A stretch of DNA of 64,000 nucleotides from Actinoplanes oryzae (GTDB taxonomy: Bacteria; Actinomycetota; Actinomycetes; Mycobacteriales; Micromonosporaceae), in assembly GCF_030757795.1 (NCBI RefSeq), contig NZ_JAUQWH010000020.1, positions 1-64,000 on the forward strand. The letters are read 5' to 3'. Below, piece by piece: positions 1 to 8,357 of the stretch (position 1 is its first letter; every line of letters begins with the position of its first letter). The notes under the pieces were generated by a model. That model did not search any database. It was not told the origin of the DNA and saw nothing but the letters and a program-made list of their open reading frames with translations. The position numbers were made by a program, and so were the translations under genes.

Positions 1-7
1 AAGGGAA

Positions 8-50
8 CGCCCGTTCCTGAGCCTCTACAGGCTCGGGGACGGGCGTTTCT
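8..50 (+). terminator. Strong intrinsic terminator at window edge
   Basis: A 16-bp stem (8-23 pairing with 30-45, with two G-T wobbles) closes a 6-nt loop and is followed by a short T-rich tract at 46-50. It most likely ends a plus-strand gene lying left of the window. Confidence 0.8.
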
Positions 51-322
51 GCATTTCTCACGCACGGCGCGACCGAGGAGCTGACCGGTCCGGTCACCCG
101 CTCCGCGTGACCGCTGCGACACGGGCGTGACCCGCTACAGCCGACCGGCGCAGGGCCCCGGACTTCGCCTTGACGCGCATCGTCGTCAGCGCTGCGATTC
201 GTCACGGTTGGAGCGAGCTGCTTTCTAGGGCTCTTGCGAAGTGCAGAGCTGCGGATTGCTTGGTTGTGCAGGGTGGGCCGGGAGTGGGGAATTGGCGCTC
301 GGGTGCGGGGCTGGGCGGTTCG
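51..322. other. Non-coding stretch, no gene seen
   Basis: No frame here has convincing third-position G/C bias, start and ribosome site. The short minus-strand frame at 202-402 overlaps the following gene and looks like its shadow. Only the leaderless promoter at the right end is recognisable. Confidence 0.5.
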
Positions 323-328
323 TAGGAT
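323..328 (+). promoter_or_regulatory. Candidate -10 box of a leaderless promoter
   Basis: TAGGAT lies 6 nt before the ATG at 335 and no Shine-Dalgarno sequence is present, the spacing expected when transcription starts at the start codon. A matching -35 is not obvious. Confidence 0.4.
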
Positions 329-334
329 CGGTGT

Positions 335-1294
335 ATGACGACGGTGAGCTTGCAGGATGTTCGCGGGGCGGCTGAGCGGCTTTCGGGAGTTGCGCATCGC
401 ACGCCGGTGCTTCGGTCGCGGACGTTGGATGAGCGGGTGGGGGCTCAGGTCTTTCTGAAGGCCGAGAACCTGCAGCGGATCGGGGCGTTCAAGTTTCGCG
501 GAGCCTACAACGCGATCTCGCGGCTCACGGACGAGCAACTGGCCAAGGGCGTGGTGGCCTTCTCGTCGGGGAATCACGCCCAGGCGGTGGCGCTGTCGGC
601 GCAGCTGCTGGGGAGCTCGGCGGTCATTCTCATGCCCGAGGACACCCCGGCCGCCAAGGTGGACGCGGTCAAGGGGTACGGGGCCGAGGTGCTCGGCTAC
701 GACAGGTACACCGGCGACCGGGAGGCGCTGGGCCGGCAGCTGGCGGAGGAGCGGGGGCTGGTGCTGATTCCGCCCTACGAGCATCCGGATGTGATTGCCG
801 GGCAGGGCACTGCGGCGCTCGAGCTGTTCGAGGAGGTCGGGGAGCTGGATGCGGTCGTGGTGCCGGTCGGCGGCGGCGGGCTGATCGCGGGGACGGGGAT
901 TGTCGCCAAGGGGCTGTATCCGGGGGTTCGGGTTGTCGGGGTCGAGCCGGCGGCGGGTGACGACACCAAGCGGTCGCTGGCCGCGGGAGAGCGGGTGCGG
1001 ATCACGGTGCCTCGGACGATTGCCGATGGGCAGGCGGCGGAGATTCCGGGGGAGCTGACCTTCTCGATCAACAAGGGCCTGGTCGACGAGGTGGTGCTGG
1101 TCAGTGACGACGAGCTGCGGGACGCCCTGCGCTTCGGGATCGACCGGCTCAAGCTGGTGGCGGAGCCCAGCGGGGTGTCGGGGCTGGCGGCGTTGCTGGC
1201 CGGCCGGCTCGACCCGGTGCCGGCCCGGATCGGCGTGATCATCTCCGGTGGCAACGTCGGCGCGGCGCGGCTCGCGGAACTCCTGACCGCCTGA
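335..1294 (+). CDS. PLP-dependent threonine/serine dehydratase family enzyme
   Basis: This 319-residue fold-type II PLP enzyme resembles the catalytic domain of threonine dehydratase and serine racemase. It would deaminate threonine or serine (or hydroxyaspartate) to an oxo-acid plus ammonia in the cytosol. The PLP lysine is in KFRGAYNA (K53), SSGNHAQ spans about 77-83, and the phosphate-binding GGGGL loop is near 179-183. There is no C-terminal ACT regulatory domain, so it is a catabolic-type, short enzyme rather than a feedback-inhibited biosynthetic one. It starts at ATG 335 behind a leaderless-type promoter and converges on ppc. Exact substrate is uncertain. Confidence 0.88.
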   Translation: MTTVSLQDVRGAAERLSGVAHRTPVLRSRTLDERVGAQVFLKAENLQRIGAFKFRGAYNAISRLTDEQLAKGVVAFSSGNHAQAVALSAQLLGSSAVILMPEDTPAAKVDAVKGYGAEVLGYDRYTGDREALGRQLAEERGLVLIPPYEHPDVIAGQGTAALELFEEVGELDAVVVPVGGGGLIAGTGIVAKGLYPGVRVVGVEPAAGDDTKRSLAAGERVRITVPRTIADGQAAEIPGELTFSINKGLVDEVVLVSDDELRDALRFGIDRLKLVAEPSGVSGLAALLAGRLDPVPARIGVIISGGNVGAARLAELLTA

Positions 1295-1390
1295 CCCGAC
1301 GAAGCGCGACGACCAAAAGCGCGGCCCGGAAGCAAGCGCGGGCATAGAAGCGCAAGCGAAGAGAACCCACCCGCGGATGCGGGAAACGGA

Positions 1391-1420
1391 ACCGGCCGCT
1401 CCCGCAGGGGAACGGCCGGT
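1391..1420. terminator. Bidirectional hairpin between convergent genes
   Basis: ACCGGCCG (1391-1398) pairs with CGGCCGGT (1413-1420), and TCCC pairs with GGGA inside, closing on a GCAG loop. It sits between the convergent stops of the dehydratase and ppc. No U-tract follows, which is common in high-GC actinomycetes. Confidence 0.55.
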
Positions 1421-1437
1421 CCGGGTGAGCGCGACGA

Positions 1438-4233
1438 TCAGCCGGTGTTGCGCATGCCGGCGGCAATGCCGTTGACGGTGGTGAGCAGGGCTCGTTCGAG
1501 GGCGGCCGAGTCCGACGGCACCCGGCGCGACCCCGGCGCGGTGGCGAGCTGGCGGTCGACGTCGCCCAGCGCCCTGTACTGGCGCAGGAGCGCGACCTGC
1601 AGGTGGTGCAGCGGCTGCAGGTAGGTGTCGCGCACGTCGAGGGTGCGGGAGAGCTCGGCCTGCGACTCCAGCAGCTTCTCGGCGCCGGTGATGGCGAGGA
1701 CCTGCTCGACCGTCTTCGCGTACTCCTGCTCGATCATGGTGAAGATCGGGTGGAGGTCCGCCGGGACGAGGGTCTCGACGTAGCGGCGGGCGATGGTGAG
1801 GTCGGTCTTCGTCAGCATCATCTCGACGTTGGAGATGAAGGTGCGGAAGAACTGCCAGTCGGCGTACATCTCGCGGAGGACCTCGACGTCGTGCTCCTCG
1901 CGGACCGCCGCGAGGCCGGTGCCGACGCCGAACCAGCCGGGGACGATCTGGCGGGTCTGGGTCCAGCCGAAGACCCACGGGATGGCGCGCAGGCCGCCGA
2001 GGCCGGCGTCCGCGTTGGGGCGCTTGGCGGGGCGGGAGCCGATGTTGAGCGCGCCCAGCAGCTCGGTCGGGGTGGCCGCCCAGAAGTAGGCGGGCAGGTC
2101 CGGGTTCTCGACCAGCGCGCGGTACTGGCGGTAGGCCGCCGCGGACGCCGTGTCCATGACCTTGTCCCAGCGGGCCAGGTTGCCGAGGTCGACCTGCGGC
2201 TCGGTGTGCAGCAGCGTCGCCTGCAGCACCGCGGCGACGGTGAGCTCGAGGTTCTCCCGGGCGAGGGCCGGCAGCGTGTACTTGTCGGAGATGACCTCGC
2301 CCTGCTCGGTGACCTTGATGGCGCCGTCGAGCGTGCCGTAGGGCTGGGCGAGGATCGCCTCGTGCGTGGGGCCGCCGCCGCGTCCCACGGTGCCGCCGCG
2401 GCCGTGGAAGAGCCGGAGGCGTACGCCGTGCCGGGCCGCCACGTCGCGCAGCGCGCGCTGGGCCTTGTGGATCGACCACTGGCTGGTGGTGATGCCGCCG
2501 TCCTTGTTGCTGTCCGAATAGCCCAGCATGATCTCCTGGACGTCGCCGCGGGCGCGGACGATCTCCCGGAAGGCCGGCAGGGACAGCATCTCGTCGAGCA
2601 GGTCGCCGCCGGCGTCGAGCTCGGCCGGGGTCTCCAGCAGCGGGACGATGCCGATGCGGGCGCGCGAGGTGTGCACGTCGATCAGCCCGGCCTCGCGGGC
2701 CAGGACGGCCGCGGCGAGGACGTCGTCGACGCCCAGCGTCATCGAGATGATGTACGACTCGATGACCTCGGCGCCGAACCGGTCCTGCGACTCGCGGATG
2801 GTGTGGAACACGTCGAACGTCTTGCGCGCCGACTCGGTCAGCGGGGCGTCCGCGGCGGCCAGCGGGCGGCGGCCGGTGAGCTCGGTGGAGAGCAGCTTGG
2901 TGCGCTCCTCGCGGCTCAGGGCGGTGTAGTCGTCGACCTCGCCGACCTGCGCGTACAGCTGGGCCAGCACCTCGTGGTGCTTCTCCGCGTGCTCGCGCAC
3001 GTCGAGGGTGGCGAGCTGCAGCCCGAAGGCCGACGCGGTGCGGATGACCGACGCGACCGAGCCGACGGCCGTGAGCTGGCCGGAGTTGCGGGCCAGGGAC
3101 GCGCGGATCAGCTCGAGGTCGGCGATCAGCTCGTCGCTGCCCAGGTAGTCGCGGCCGGGCACGTGCGGGGTGTTGCTGCTCAGGCGCTTGCGGGTGTTCG
3201 CCAGCTTGGCCTTGATGCAGCGGGCCTTCAGCCGGTACGGCTCCTCGGCGTTGACCCGGCGGAAGCGCCCCGAGACCTCGGGCAGCTTCTCGAGGTCCTG
3301 GGCGAGGCTGGCCGACAGGTCGAGGGAGACCCCGCGCAGCCGGCGGGAGACCGACAGCTCGTCGATCAGCTCGTCCATCGCCAGCTCGGTGGCCTGGATG
3401 CCGTGCTCGTGCTGGATGATCAGCACGTCGCGGGTGACGGCCGGCGTGACGAACGGGTTGCCGTCGCGGTCGCCGCCGATCCACGAGCCGAAGGTCAGCG
3501 GGCGCGCGGTCGGGGCCGTCTCCACGCCCAGCTGGCGCAGCGTCTCGGCGAGGTCGTCGAGGACCTGCGGGGCGGCCTCGGCGTACAGGTCCTTCAGGTA
3601 GTAGACCGCGTTGCGGGCCTCGTCGGTCGGGTCCGGGCGGTCCAGGCGCAGCTCGTCGGTCTGCCAGAGCAGGTCGATCAGCTCGGCGAAGCGGCGGGTG
3701 GAGACGGTGGTGTCCGAGGCGCCGTAGAGGATCTCGGCGCTCGCCTCGGCATCCAGGGCGTCGGCGAGGCCGCGCAGCTTGGAGAGGATCGAGCGGCGGG
3801 CGGCCTCGGTGGGGTGCGCGGTGAAGACCGGGCGGACGGCGAGCCGGCGGGCGGCGGCGGCCACCTCGTCGGCGGGCACGCCCTTCTCGGCGATGCGCTT
3901 GGCGGCCTGGTCGAGCCAGCCGCCGTCCCGGGCGCGGCGGCGGCGCAGGTCACGCGAGCGGTGCACCTGCTCGGTGATGTTGGCCAGGTGGAAGTAGGTG
4001 GAGAACGCGCGCGCGAGCTTGGTGCCGGTGGTGACGTCCATGGCGGCGAGCCGCTCGGCGGCGGCCGGGGCGTCGGTGCGCACCAGGGCGCGCACCTCCT
4101 CGACCAGGTCGAGCAGCGGCTTGCCCTCCTGCCGGGCGAGGGTCTCGCCGAGCAGCTTGCCGATGCGGCGGATGTCCTGCCGCAGGGCCGCGTCGGGCCC
4201 GTCGGGATCTATGTGGCCGTGCTGATCTGTCAC
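1438..4233 (-). CDS. ppc: Phosphoenolpyruvate carboxylase
   Basis: This 931-residue protein has the normal length of bacterial PEP carboxylase, which carboxylates PEP to oxaloacetate to refill the TCA cycle. The hallmark motifs are present in order: FTAHPTE with the catalytic histidine near residue 138, GYSDSNKDGG near 574, FHGRGGTVGRGGGP near 611, and the conserved RNTG at the extreme C terminus. Translation starts at GTG 4233, seven bases after AAGGAG. It is the first gene of its transcript. The opposite strand has a very long open frame (about 1603-4323) that is only a shadow. Confidence 0.97.
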   Translation of the reverse strand: MTDQHGHIDPDGPDAALRQDIRRIGKLLGETLARQEGKPLLDLVEEVRALVRTDAPAAAERLAAMDVTTGTKLARAFSTYFHLANITEQVHRSRDLRRRRARDGGWLDQAAKRIAEKGVPADEVAAAARRLAVRPVFTAHPTEAARRSILSKLRGLADALDAEASAEILYGASDTTVSTRRFAELIDLLWQTDELRLDRPDPTDEARNAVYYLKDLYAEAAPQVLDDLAETLRQLGVETAPTARPLTFGSWIGGDRDGNPFVTPAVTRDVLIIQHEHGIQATELAMDELIDELSVSRRLRGVSLDLSASLAQDLEKLPEVSGRFRRVNAEEPYRLKARCIKAKLANTRKRLSSNTPHVPGRDYLGSDELIADLELIRASLARNSGQLTAVGSVASVIRTASAFGLQLATLDVREHAEKHHEVLAQLYAQVGEVDDYTALSREERTKLLSTELTGRRPLAAADAPLTESARKTFDVFHTIRESQDRFGAEVIESYIISMTLGVDDVLAAAVLAREAGLIDVHTSRARIGIVPLLETPAELDAGGDLLDEMLSLPAFREIVRARGDVQEIMLGYSDSNKDGGITTSQWSIHKAQRALRDVAARHGVRLRLFHGRGGTVGRGGGPTHEAILAQPYGTLDGAIKVTEQGEVISDKYTLPALARENLELTVAAVLQATLLHTEPQVDLGNLARWDKVMDTASAAAYRQYRALVENPDLPAYFWAATPTELLGALNIGSRPAKRPNADAGLGGLRAIPWVFGWTQTRQIVPGWFGVGTGLAAVREEHDVEVLREMYADWQFFRTFISNVEMMLTKTDLTIARRYVETLVPADLHPIFTMIEQEYAKTVEQVLAITGAEKLLESQAELSRTLDVRDTYLQPLHHLQVALLRQYRALGDVDRQLATAPGSRRVPSDSAALERALLTTVNGIAAGMRNTG

Positions 4234-4287
4234 TGGGGCGCTCCTTTGCCTTCAGGTGCTCCAGGACGGCGCTGTCCCGACTTGGCG

Positions 4288-4318
4288 ATCGTATCGGTGC
4301 GACAGGGTGTGGTGTCGA
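4288..4318 (-). promoter_or_regulatory. Candidate ppc promoter
   Basis: On the minus strand TCGACA (4318-4313) precedes TACGAT (4293-4288) by 19 bp, upstream of the ppc GTG. The spacer is longer than ideal. Confidence 0.3.
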
Positions 4319-4412
4319 TTTGAGGTAAGTCTCATACGCCCTTACGTCCGCTTCGGGCGTCTCCGGTTTACCTCGGCGACACAGGACCCGCGGGGCGAAT
4401 CAGGGCAAGGGG

Positions 4413-5186
4413 CTACGAACCGGTCACCCGTACGGCGCGGGTGACGGCCGCCTTGTCGTCGCCGGGGCGGACGGCGTCGCTGTAGAGGAGGCGGATGACC
4501 TCCTTGTCGAGCTTCGAGTAGCGGGTCGGCGCGGGAAGGTACCGGCCGTAGAAGATGCTGCCCGGGTACTTGTTCGAGTCGCGCAGCAGGCCCATGCCCT
4601 GCGTCAGCTCCTCGCGGATCAGGTGGCAGCGGATGCCCGGGCTCAGCCCCGACGAGCGGATCAGGACGTTCGCCCGGGTGATCGACGAGAAGCCGTTCCA
4701 CTCGACGTGGACGAAGCCGTCGTTGCCGGTCACATAGTCGGGCTCGAGCGACTTGAACGTGGCGAGCGGGGCGAAGTGGAGGTCGATGTCGGCCGGGCCG
4801 GTCGTCAGCGCGAGGTCGGTGGACCGGCTGAGCGCGTTGAAGTCGGTGACGACCTTGTCGAGGCAGGTCCGGGCGCTCTTCGTCGGCTTGCCGTGCACGC
4901 GGACGGTCACCCGTGGCTTCGTCCACCGGATGACGGGCGCGGACTTGGCGCCGTACTCGGAGCCGAGGGCGATGCTGAAGAAGTAGGCGAGGCCGGCCTT
5001 GGTGACCGCCGGCTTCGGCGGGGTCCTGGACGGCGAGGCGGAGGGCGTGACCGGGGCGGGCGGCGTCGAGGCGGGCGGGGCGGCGGACGGGCTCGCCGGG
5101 GCCGACGAGCCGGCGGCCGGCGGGGTGCAGGCGGCCAGGGCCACGGAGGTCAGCAGCAGCATCGGCAGCATGCCGCGAAGCGTCAC
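4413..5186 (-). CDS. Lipoprotein with DUF2927-like domain
   Basis: This 257-residue exported lipoprotein has a short signal peptide ending in the lipobox ALAAC (C20), then an Ala/Pro/Ser-rich linker to about residue 55. The globular domain carries blocks seen in DUF2927 proteins, such as a WTKP segment, HVEWNGFSS and REELTQGMGL. GTG 5186 was chosen because AAGGAC precedes it and the signal peptide follows directly; a longer upstream frame to 5441 lacks a signal. It lies downstream of the cslA-glxA-GH6 genes, so a cell-envelope role is plausible, but the molecular function is unknown. Confidence 0.72.
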   Translation of the reverse strand: MTLRGMLPMLLLTSVALAACTPPAAGSSAPASPSAAPPASTPPAPVTPSASPSRTPPKPAVTKAGLAYFFSIALGSEYGAKSAPVIRWTKPRVTVRVHGKPTKSARTCLDKVVTDFNALSRSTDLALTTGPADIDLHFAPLATFKSLEPDYVTGNDGFVHVEWNGFSSITRANVLIRSSGLSPGIRCHLIREELTQGMGLLRDSNKYPGSIFYGRYLPAPTRYSKLDKEVIRLLYSDAVRPGDDKAAVTRAVRVTGS

Positions 5187-5266
5187 GGGAGTCCTTCGGA
5201 GTTGCCGGAACGGCGCAGGGCCGGGCCGCACGATGGTACGGCCCGGCCCTTGATCGCGCAGCCCCG

Positions 5267-6400
5267 CTATCCCGCGAGCGCCAAGGCGTAGTCGGCGAAC
5301 CATTGACCGGCCGCGGGAGCGCCGTCCCCGCACGCGCCGTCGGACTCGCCCGGGCGTTTGATCCACAGGTACGCGTCCGCGAGCGCCACGCCCGTGGACG
5401 TCGTCGGCAGGTCCCCGAGCTTGCGGCCGGCCGGATTGCACCAGTGCTCGTCGCCGTCGGGGCCACGGTCGGCGGGCCCGTTCCCGTTGCGGCTGGTGTC
5501 GATCACGAAGCGGGCGCCGTTCAGGTGGCCGGACAGCTCGGTGCCGTACCGGATGTTGGCCTCGGTGGTCTCGAAGTTGGCCACGTTGAGCGAGAACCCG
5601 GCGGCCCGCTCGACCCCGGCCGCGCGCAGCGCCTCGGCGAGCCGGCCCGTGTCGGTGATCCAGCTGGGGTTGCCCGCGTCCAGATAGACCGAGACGCCGC
5701 TGTGGGCCGCGCGCAGCCTGTCGATGGCATAGCCGAGCAGCTGGTAGCGCTCGGCGCGGCCGGCGTCGTCGAGGCAGTCCTCGACCGCGTGCGGCATGGC
5801 GTCGGGTTCGAGGATGACGATCGCGCGGCCGGTGAGCGCACCGGCCATGCCGTCGATCCAGGCCTTGTACTCGGCCGCGGACGCCGCGCCCCCGGCCGAC
5901 TGTCCCGAGCAGTCGCGGTGGGGGATGTTGTAGAGCGTCAGCACGGGCACCTTGCCCGCCCGCGCGGCCGCGGTGACCAGGGCGCGGGCCCGGCCCGCAC
6001 CGCCCGGCGACGAGTCGGCGAACCAGGTGGCCACCGGACGGTCGGCGATCTTGCGGATCAGCGCCGCGTTCTCGGCCTGCCCGGCCGCCTGATAGTCGCG
6101 TACCTGCTGGGCCGCAGCCCCCGAGGGGTCGACGTAGAGCGGGATGGCGGCGTTCGCACTGGACGTCTGGGCGTCCCCGGAAGGACCGGAACCGGAGGGA
6201 CCGGGGGAAGAGGTCGGCGACGGGGAGAGGGCGGGGGAGGAAGGGGAAGGAGGGGCGGAGGGCAGCGTCACGGCGACGCTGCCCAGTTCGTCGTCGCGGG
6301 TGAAGGCGACCAGGCCCACGCCCAAGGCGACCGCGAGAACCGCGGCCGCCGCGAGCACGTACCTGGGACCGACGCGCACCGGCCTGGCGTGTCGGACCAT
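5267..6400 (-). CDS. Secreted glycoside hydrolase family 6 (cellulase-type)
   Basis: This 377-residue GH6 enzyme has an N-terminal membrane/signal segment (about 15-33), a Pro/Ser linker (about 45-75) and a GH6 catalytic domain to the end. It would hydrolyse beta-1,4-glucan outside the membrane. Visible GH6 motifs are ILEPDA near 195 with the catalytic-acid Asp, the downstream WCNPAGR block, and WIKRPGESDG near the C terminus. ATG 6400 lies 4 bp after the glxA stop, so it is probably translationally coupled. The position matches the GH6 (cslZ) third gene of Streptomyces cslA-glxA loci, where it is thought to trim the tip glucan. Confidence 0.88.
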   Translation of the reverse strand: MVRHARPVRVGPRYVLAAAAVLAVALGVGLVAFTRDDELGSVAVTLPSAPPSPSSPALSPSPTSSPGPSGSGPSGDAQTSSANAAIPLYVDPSGAAAQQVRDYQAAGQAENAALIRKIADRPVATWFADSSPGGAGRARALVTAAARAGKVPVLTLYNIPHRDCSGQSAGGAASAAEYKAWIDGMAGALTGRAIVILEPDAMPHAVEDCLDDAGRAERYQLLGYAIDRLRAAHSGVSVYLDAGNPSWITDTGRLAEALRAAGVERAAGFSLNVANFETTEANIRYGTELSGHLNGARFVIDTSRNGNGPADRGPDGDEHWCNPAGRKLGDLPTTSTGVALADAYLWIKRPGESDGACGDGAPAAGQWFADYALALAG

Positions 6401-6404
6401 GCGA

Positions 6405-8357
6405 TCAGAGCACCTGGACCCAGCGGGCCACCGAGGGCACGCCACGGTCGTCCATGAGGAACAGCATGTACCACCCGGAGGGGGTGATGCCCTTGGCTTC
6501 CGGGATCGACAGGCCCAGCTTGTCGCCGCTGCCCGGCGTGATGTCCAGGGCCACCGAGCGCTGGTCGACGTCGAGCACGTGCGTGACCGCACTCGGCCGG
6601 ACCAGGCGCGCCTTGGTGATCCGCGCCGCGTCGGGCGAGGTGAAGGTCACCGTCGTCCCCCGCTTGACCTGCGACGGGCCGCCGGCGATCGAGGGGCGCG
6701 AGCCCTGGAAGAGGTACGGCGGGGAGTACACCTCGATGCGCTTCTCGAACGTGCCCGGACCCTTGCCGGACTCGTCGTACAGGGGATCGCTGCCCATGGT
6801 CACGACGCGGCCGTCCGGCAGCAGGATCGCCTCGGAGTGGTAGTTGCGCCCGACCGTCGACTCCGCCGCGGTCGCGAAGGAGTTCGACGACGGCTGGTAG
6901 ATCTGCGCGTTGAAGAGGTCGCTGCGCGTCTTGTCGCCGTACTTGCCGCCGCGGTAGCCGGACGAGCCGCCGGTGGTGAAGACGGTGTCGTCGGGCAGGA
7001 GCACGGCGTTGAGGTAGCGCGCCGGCTGCGGCAGGTCGGGGCCGGGACGGTAGACCGGCTTGTCCTCGGTGAGGTCGATGATGTCCGTACGCTTCGTGGA
7101 CACCTCCGACTCGCCGACGCCGCCGCCTCCGAAGATCATCACCTTCTGGTCCTGCGCCGGCGCGAGCAGCACCGACGAACTGGTCTCCGTGAGCTTCGGG
7201 TCGCGCAGGCCGGCGACCTCGGTGAACTTGTTGTTCCGGACGTTCCAGATGCCGGGCGTACGCCCGACGGTGTCGGACCCGTAGCCCGCGTTGGAGCCGG
7301 AGTAGAAGAAGTTGCCGTCCGCCATCAAGTGGAACGACGGGTAGGTCGGGAACGTCCGGTGCAGCTCGGGGGCGTCGACCCACTTCTTCTGCGAGGCGAT
7401 GTACTTCTCGTTGTCGCCGGGGATGATGCGGCCGAACTCGTCGAGCCCGGAGACCGCGAGCACGTCGCCGTTGGGCAACTCGGCCAGCGTCGGGTACCAG
7501 CGGTTCTCGACCATGTCGCCGACCTTGACGTAGCGCTCGGCGACCGGGTCGAACTCGTACGACGTGTTGTCCCCGCCGTACTCCTGCTTCTCCCTGGTGA
7601 TCTTCTCGGCGATGCCGTAGACGTTCTGCTTGTCGGCGCCGGTCAGCCCGGCGACCGTGTACTGCGCGGGCTGCTCGACGACCGGGCCGTCGCCCTTGTC
7701 CACGGCGTCGACGAAGACCTCGACCTCGGCGGCGTGCTGCATGACCTGGCCGCCGTGGTTCATGACGACCGCCTTGCCGAGCGTGACGTCCTCGCGGGTC
7801 TTGTAGACGCGGCCGTCCTTCCCGACGACCTGGGTGCCCTTCTTGAACACGTGCGGGCCGCTGGTCGCCGACTCGTTCTTGAGCTTCATGACGCCGTACG
7901 CGTGCTCGACGTCCTCGGCCAGCACCTCGTAGCTCTTCGTGCCGCCCGCGATCAGCAGGTTGCCGTTGGGCAGGAACGTGTGCCCGGCGCAGAAGACGTC
8001 GGTCGGGGTGGCCACGTCCTTGAACTCGTCCGTGGCCGGGTCGTAGATGATCGTCCGGAACGTGCCGGCCTCGAACGCGTCCCGGTTGTTGCCGCTGCCC
8101 GCGATGATGAGCAGCTTGCCCGTGTTGAGCAGCGCCGCGTGGATCGCGTTGACCTTGAAGTCCTGCGGGACGGGCAGGGCGGCCCAGTGGCCGTACTGCT
8201 CCTTGTAGGACTGCCGGTTGATCGTGAACTCGTGGTAGGCCTCGGCGCCCGCGGCGACCATCGGGCGGTTCACCACGGCGACGACGCCGAGCACCGCGAC
8301 TGCGACCAGGCCGCTCGAGATCTTGCGAGCGAGAGAGGGGCGGTGGTGGGGCTTCAT
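6405..8357 (-). CDS. glxA: GlxA-type radical copper oxidase
   Basis: This 650-residue galactose-oxidase-like Kelch protein is an extracytoplasmic copper enzyme oxidising the glycan made by CslA. It has an N-terminal signal-anchor (about 12-35), a Kelch beta-propeller and a C-terminal Ig-like domain (DUF1929). CAGHTFL near 121-127 supplies the cysteine of the Tyr-Cys cofactor, RNYHSEA near 505 the axial Tyr and a His ligand, and GWYMLF near 630 lies close to the other ligand. The gene overlaps cslA by ATGA (8354-8357), indicating coupled translation. In Streptomyces GlxA is needed for glycan deposition at hyphal tips and for copper-dependent development. Confidence 0.92.
   Translation of the reverse strand: MKPHHRPSLARKISSGLVAVAVLGVVAVVNRPMVAAGAEAYHEFTINRQSYKEQYGHWAALPVPQDFKVNAIHAALLNTGKLLIIAGSGNNRDAFEAGTFRTIIYDPATDEFKDVATPTDVFCAGHTFLPNGNLLIAGGTKSYEVLAEDVEHAYGVMKLKNESATSGPHVFKKGTQVVGKDGRVYKTREDVTLGKAVVMNHGGQVMQHAAEVEVFVDAVDKGDGPVVEQPAQYTVAGLTGADKQNVYGIAEKITREKQEYGGDNTSYEFDPVAERYVKVGDMVENRWYPTLAELPNGDVLAVSGLDEFGRIIPGDNEKYIASQKKWVDAPELHRTFPTYPSFHLMADGNFFYSGSNAGYGSDTVGRTPGIWNVRNNKFTEVAGLRDPKLTETSSSVLLAPAQDQKVMIFGGGGVGESEVSTKRTDIIDLTEDKPVYRPGPDLPQPARYLNAVLLPDDTVFTTGGSSGYRGGKYGDKTRSDLFNAQIYQPSSNSFATAAESTVGRNYHSEAILLPDGRVVTMGSDPLYDESGKGPGTFEKRIEVYSPPYLFQGSRPSIAGGPSQVKRGTTVTFTSPDAARITKARLVRPSAVTHVLDVDQRSVALDITPGSGDKLGLSIPEAKGITPSGWYMLFLMDDRGVPSVARWVQVL

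Noticed and set aside
1603..4323. 906-codon plus-strand frame opposite ppc
   Set aside because: ppc has every family motif. The opposite frame is low-complexity Asp/Arg/Gly/Val sequence produced by G/C-rich wobble positions.
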